Assembly (NCBI GenBank): GCA_947179485.1
Contig: OX359245.1
Span: 47,975,067-48,039,066 of the forward strand
DNA: 64,000 bases
Origin: Allacma fusca
Taxonomy: Eukaryota > Arthropoda > Collembola > Symphypleona > Sminthuridae
Direction of reading: 5' to 3'
A program made the position numbers and the translations under genes. Under the pieces are notes generated by a model, which was given only the letters and a program-made list of their open reading frames with translations, did not search any database and was not told where the DNA came from. Positions 59,451 through 64,000 of this stretch are shown here, piece after piece. Within the stretch, counting starts at the first letter, position 1; each line of letters starts with the position of its first letter.

Positions 59451-60257
59451 CAGTCAAATCTCTCTATAAGGGAGTACTCTATAAGGGAAAACTCACTATA
59501 AGGGACATAATTGGTTGGTCCCGGCAAAACGCCCATATAACTACATGTATAAGACTCGGCTTATAAGGGATATGTTTATAAGGGAAAACTCCCTATAAGG
59601 GAACATATTTCTAGGTACGGTGGAGTGGTACACACATTCTATAACGGATTTTCAAAAAATAATTGGTATGTGTGCAGTCGCTTCCACCAGAATTTGGAAA
59701 CAAAACGTGAAAACTGCATACTAAACGTATTTTTGCACTTCAGTTTCCAGTTAACCACGATGTCTCGGGAGATTGAATGTGAACTATAACCGACAATACT
59801 GTATAAATTTATTAATATTTATTGACCACTAATTAAAATCAAGGAATACGTGACTTTAAAATGTGCAGCACTAAACGCAAAACCTTGTATAATTTTTGAA
59901 ATACAATCCGGCAAATAGGAGAGTAAAGTGTATTGAGAAAAGAATTTGTCAAGTTCTTTTTCAAGATTTTTGGAGTTGGATGTCAAGAATTGAAGTGGTA
60001 ACAACCGTTCAACAGATTTTTGGAGTTGGATATCAAGAATTGAAGTGGTTACATACCAAAAATTAACAAATCTACCAACTAAATCTATTTTTAGTGATTT
60101 TTCAATTTTTAAGATTTTGCATGTGTAGTTACTTTTTGGATAAGTTAGTGTGATTTCTTTATAGTGGATTTAATTCCGTTATAAACCTATAAGGGACAAT
60201 CTTTATAGCGGACAAAATATGACAGTCCCCAGAATATCCGTTATAGAGAGAGTTGAC
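59451..60257. mobile_element. Pogo/Tigger-like MITE, about 0.8 kb
   Basis: The left end CAGTCAAATCTCTCTATAAG follows TA (59449-59450). The right end reads inward GTCAACTCTCTCTATAACGG and is worn at its tip, so the end base and right TA are uncertain. CTATAAGGGA words repeat inside both ends. A 45-48-bp tandem pair lies at about 59966-60055 (TTTTTGGAGTTGGATRTCAA). No transposase remains. Confidence 0.8.
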
Positions 60258-61290
60258 AACAATTAAATAAAGTTTATTTCAAGAAAAGTGTACTAATACA
60301 TATGTACTACAACGTAGTACATCTGCAAAATATTTCAATAAAATAAAAAGGGGAGTGGTGACTGATACAAGTTACACCACAGGTATCAAAAGGGGGATCT
60401 GAACACTAAATAAATGAAGGGTTTACTCATGTTTAAAAATTTATAGTATTCACGCCCCCTTAAATGTTAAATAAGCACAAGCATATTGGATTAATTTCTA
60501 CAAATTCTTTGTTTCAAAATGTGGTGCAGACAGAATATTCTTTCTATTACTTGACTGCAAACTGTTTTAGAAGTCGTATTTTTACTCTTGAGATATTTTT
60601 ATATTTTCTCTGTAAAATAAATTGCTTAAAATAATGAATTCCAAGTTTTACTTCAGAAACATATATAAGGGAGTTGCACATTTGGTATACAAAATTGGAG
60701 GGCTTCAACGTGTTTCAAAATTTAAAAAACAAGTATATGTTTTGACGCCACTAAATGCTTGTTCGTGTTACACCAGCAGGGAGTATTGTCAGATCATTGC
60801 AATTGTTTAGGATGATTTTAAAAAAATATGAAAACAGAAAGTACCGTCCAAGGAATAACACATTAATGCAAATGAATATATTTTTGCAGACAGACGCTGC
60901 GGTATTTGCAGGAGTAATAATAGCGAGAAAGTAGTTTTATAATCTCCCGCCAGGGCCCTATTTTATAAATTTCAAATTTTGTTTCCTATATATATTCAAA
61001 CAGTTATTTTAAGGAGTTTTTCTGGGCTATCCATGAAGTTATCCCCACTGTCACTACGTTGAGAATTGTGGTAATGACCAATAAGCACAATGGACAAGGC
61101 TGGGGAATTCAATTACAGGGGGAAAGCCTTGGAGAAGGATATATTTTGATCTTGGCATTTTATCCTGGAAGTTATCCGGTCTCTGAAAAAATTTTGAATC
61201 AATACGGTCGTAGCAAATTTTATGAACTTTCATTTGAGTCTAATATCATGCTGTTAAGTCAAAAATTGCGGTCTCGGAAACTGCTAATGT
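60258..61290 (+). repeat. Repeat family D copy and flanks
   Basis: 60540-60985 is family D (TTTTGACGCCACTAAATGC at 60739). A further core, TATTCACGCCCCCTTAAATG, lies at 60448-60467. An open frame at 61059-61292 on the plus strand (VVMTNKHNGQGWGIQ) is not recognised and runs into repeat family I; I do not call it a gene. Confidence 0.65.
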
Positions 61291-61980
61291 GAGACAAGAT
61301 AGAAACAAGGAAATAAATGTTAATTTTTTAAATCAGTTTACAATAAGACAAGGTTAGTAATACAATAATAATTTTCCACCTGCAAAATTTTTTCGTTACA
61401 CAAGAAAATAATTTTTCGCCTAGCAATGAATTGCCTCATAATAAATATACTTCCAATACAAGGATATTAATTAGATAAATAGAGCGATTTTCCAATAAAG
61501 AGGTTCCCAAGCAGAGCTGCGTTCAAGTTCAAGTACAACTTGAATAGTTCAAGTGCGTATCAAGTTCAAGTCAAGTCAAGTGCAGACAATTTTGTAATTT
61601 GAAACTTGAACATCAAGTTCAAGTCAAGTTCGAGTCAAGTTCAAGTCAAGTTCAAGTCAAGTTCAAGTCAAGTTCAAGTCAAGTTCAAGTCAAGTTCAAG
61701 TCAAGTCGTCTAAAATAACTTGACTTGAACGCAGCTCTGTTCCCAAGGGTTACCAAAATACTTGCCAATATTTTGAAATGCCTTTATATCTTTCTACTCT
61801 GTAATGTAAATATATTCCTAGGGAAAATTTAACTGAGCCAAAATAAAGGGAATGCTATCTAAGTGGAGACCGCCATGCAGAAAATTCCCTATAATAAGAA
61901 TTTAGTTTGACCGCAATGTGACATAAAATATTTAGCTTGAACGCCATTTCATTGATTTTCTTTTAAAGTGGGTTTTATTG
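61291..61980 (+). repeat. Repeat family I, copy 2, with an insertion
   Basis: 61295-61511 plus 61740-61980 match 46640-46960. Ends in the core TTAGCTTGAACGCCATTTCA at 61933. Family C follows without a clear break, so I and C may be one longer repeat. Confidence 0.7.
61512..61739. mobile_element. Minimal hAT-type MITE made of TTCAAGTCAAG
   Basis: A 228-bp element with perfect 17-bp inverted ends, CAGAGCTGCGTTCAAGT, and a perfect 8-bp duplication, TTCCCAAG (61504-61511, 61740-61747). Its body is almost only the 11-bp unit CAAGTTCAAGT. No gene. Confidence 0.95.
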
Positions 61981-62290
61981 ACTGAACGTTTAAATTCAAT
62001 ATATGAATGATTGCAATACAAATGGGTTATACAGACTTGAATTATAAATCCATTACAATATTGACAGATCCCGCTTCTGAATGACATTTTACTTCTAGGG
62101 TTTTACCCAAGCGTCACCCTCGGTTTGGAGTACTTCGGAAATAAAATATGTGATCATTTCTATGACCCCGCAAGTAGCAAGTAATAACTAGTGTATCACT
62201 TCACCCCGTACTTCTCGTTGAAGGATCATTAGTAATAAACCATTTTACTCTTCGAAAACTGGTCATCCAAAAATTTATGGGATAGGTAAG
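61890..62290 (+). repeat. Repeat family C, copy 4
   Basis: Matches 2190-2530 and 51560-51860 (CGGTTTGGAGTACTTCGGAA, ATAAACCATTTTACTCTTCG). The Penelope-like element begins close to its end. Confidence 0.7.
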
Positions 62291-63105
62291 TGTCCTGCAA
62301 CAACCGATGTCAAAAAAGTAGAGTTGGAACTTTGGTGATTTTCTATATTGATTTATTCAAACGACATGTTTCGAGTCAAAATTTCATCATCAGGCTAAAA
62401 GTATCAAAGAGTGTTAATTATTATAAGAAATATAGTTGAATGGATATTCGTGTGCATAGAATTAAATAAAAATAATAAATAAAAATATATATGATCCCGT
62501 AGAGATATATTTACATGTATATCAAAGAGGCTCAAACTCTTACTTTGAATAATAAGTAGTAGTCAAAAGTAATTAGTAGTTAAGATTCATCCGTGTCAGT
62601 GAGTTCATCAGAAAAGATTGTATACTGAAAATAGTAAGTATTAAAACAATAAATCCATGGAAATATCTAAGGTACAATTATTATCATATAGAGGCATGTG
62701 ACGCTAACCAAATGAACAGTATGTAGCTATGTATACTTTATAGCACAACGTATACAACACACTCAAAGTAAACTCACAAAGTACCATCATCAGTAGAATT
62801 CTTTGGTTTCAAATGTAATAAAAAAATGTAATAAAAAATATATAAATAGTTACATGTTAGAATCTGAAGTCTTGTACATAAAATTAGTGGTTGTAGTTTG
62901 ACTTGTGGGAAAGAATAAAAATTCTCACTTAAAAAATTGTGGCACAATTATGATACAAGTTACTGAGAGTTTTGGGAACTACACTGTTTCACAAGTCAGA
63001 GTTGAAAGTTGTGACAGTACTGACTTTAAAGAGAGATGAAAGCCGAGTTAGAAATTACATAATAAAATTTGAATTTGGTGGTCTGGAATAGCTTTCGTGC
63101 AAGTA
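62291..63105 (-). mobile_element. Penelope-like element, non-coding 3' part
   Basis: Sequence downstream (minus strand) of the reverse-transcriptase frame. No GIY-YIG endonuclease frame is seen, so the domain is either absent or lost by 5'/3' decay. The end probably lies near 62290-62340. Confidence 0.5.
62363..62393 (-). ncRNA. Hammerhead-ribozyme-like motif (candidate)
   Basis: On the minus strand CTGATGA is followed 14 bases later by GAAACATGTC, the order of conserved blocks in a hammerhead ribozyme with a minimal stem III. Penelope-like elements are known to carry such ribozymes. The stem II pairing next to the core is poor here (U opposite C), so it may be degenerate or chance. Confidence 0.3.
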
Positions 63106-64000
63106 TTACTTGAGTAATTCAATAATGTTGCTGCTTCTCTTAAATGCTGTCTTGACTTTGATTTGTTTTGCTACTGTTGTATATTCTGGGTCTGAAATAG
63201 CATTTAAATTTTTTTGAAGTAAATTTTGTACGAAGGATTTCATATTGATAGTATTGCTATTGTATGTAAATCCGAGATAAAGTGTGTTGTTCTCATTAGT
63301 GTTGGTAATTGGTACAATATCTGTGATCAAATCTGGATTAAATTTGGAAATATAGTTAATTATTATTGGCTTTTTGGGTAAAATTAAAGAATCTCTTTCT
63401 AATGACGTAAGTCTATTTGCAGTATCAATCAATAGTTCCAATGGGTATTCACGTTTCAGAAATTCTAACAATAAGTTATGCAGCTTAGTCAGTCGATCTG
63501 TCAAACTTGAACACAATTTAATGATGCGTAGTCCTTGGGAGTAAGGAAGGCTTTAAAGAGTTTTTTTCGGATGATTACTCTTGTAATGAAGGTAAAGCTG
63601 TTTCACCATGGGTTTTTTAAAAATCGACGTTTCTAAAATATTTCCTTGTTTTAGTATGACCATAACATCCAAAAATTCGACTGAAACATTACTGAATTTA
63701 TGTGTAAACTTAAGGAATTTATGCTGAAATACATCATTCAGCCATGCATCAAAGTTAATTATTTCTGTTACATCAACAATAAAAAATATGTCATCTATAA
63801 ATCTACCTTGGAATACAATTGATTTGTGTGAAAGAATATTGATTAGCTCTTTGTACACGGTTATATTAGCAATAGCTACACTCGCAGTATTTCCCATTGC
63901 TATTCCTGATATTTGTTCCAGAATAATGTCTTGAAACGTGACATAATTTTTATACAGCGTCCATTTCAGTAATAACCTTAGCATAAATTCGGTCAAACTA
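63106..64000 (-). pseudogene. Penelope-like element reverse transcriptase, C-terminal part
   Basis: Minus-strand reverse transcriptase of a Penelope-like retroelement, 5' part beyond the window. The upper piece (63996-63553) has ISGIAMGNTASVAIAN, the catalytic FIDDIFFIVD, VEFLDVMVILK and LYLHYKSNHPKK. An in-frame TAA at 63555-63553 interrupts it, and the same frame continues with SLPYSQGLR and the C-terminal thumb (LLLEFLKREYPLELLIDTANR) to a stop at 63106. The GMG-type, DD and SNHP...PYSQ motifs are characteristic of this group. The single nonsense codon suggests a recently inactivated copy. No endonuclease domain follows within the next 800 bases. Confidence 0.85.

Noticed and set aside
61059-61292. 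Frame of 77 residues with protein-like composition
   Set aside because: Runs into repeat family I, lacks flanking exons and resembles nothing I know; noted but not called.
1-64000. Search by eye for tRNA, rRNA and snRNA genes and telomeric repeats
   Set aside because: No cloverleaf-like pair of promoter boxes, rRNA segment or TTAGG array was recognised. Some family E cores (GGTTCAAAT) resemble a B box, but no A box or acceptor stem accompanies them.

Overview
The window is AT-rich eukaryotic nuclear DNA and reads as a transposon graveyard. It has no bacterial-type operons, and I recognise no conserved host gene, rRNA or tRNA. Spliced transposase genes with GT-AG introns, hAT, pogo-like, CR1/Jockey-like and Penelope-like elements, and dense layers of old repeats suit an invertebrate genome. 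An arthropod is my guess, but no gene here fixes the species.

Layout. 0-7 kb: a TGCCC-rich terminal-inverted-repeat (TIR) element, old repeats and one unrecognised gene remnant (about 5.0-5.9 kb). 7.1-12.9 kb: a 4.9-kb hAT transposon with a 12-exon transposase, exact 8-bp target duplication and matching TIRs, inserted in an older TIR element. 13-25 kb: several short non-autonomous elements (about 0.4-1.1 kb) with exact 8-bp or TA target duplications, most of them inside older repeats whose uninterrupted copies are also in the window. 25.5-29.2 kb: a second, frameshifted hAT gene of ZBED type. 30.3-34.7 kb: mostly non-repetitive sequence with one candidate spliced gene on the minus strand that I cannot name. 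34.8-37.4 kb: a decayed non-LTR retrotransposon (minus strand). 39.5-62.3 kb: tiled copies of at least six AT-rich repeat families, interrupted by nested TIR elements, including a 930-bp CTACCACCAAC array trapped inside a transposon. 62.3-64 kb: the 3' part of a Penelope-like retroelement (minus strand), running off the window.

Two patterns stand out. First, most non-autonomous hAT-like elements carry, just inside short TIRs, long arrays of an element-specific oligonucleotide (TACCTG, AAAATGCCC, GGAGATTATTACGC, ATTCAATTC, TTCAAG, CGGAATTGGAAT, GAGGGCGAG, CCACTTCCCC and others), usually in opposite orientation at the two ends. TIR type and array type seem to be exchanged between families. Second, about 25 to 30 sites in otherwise dissimilar repeats share a short core close to TTTCACGCCRSTTNAATG. 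Neither pattern is explained by the coding content.
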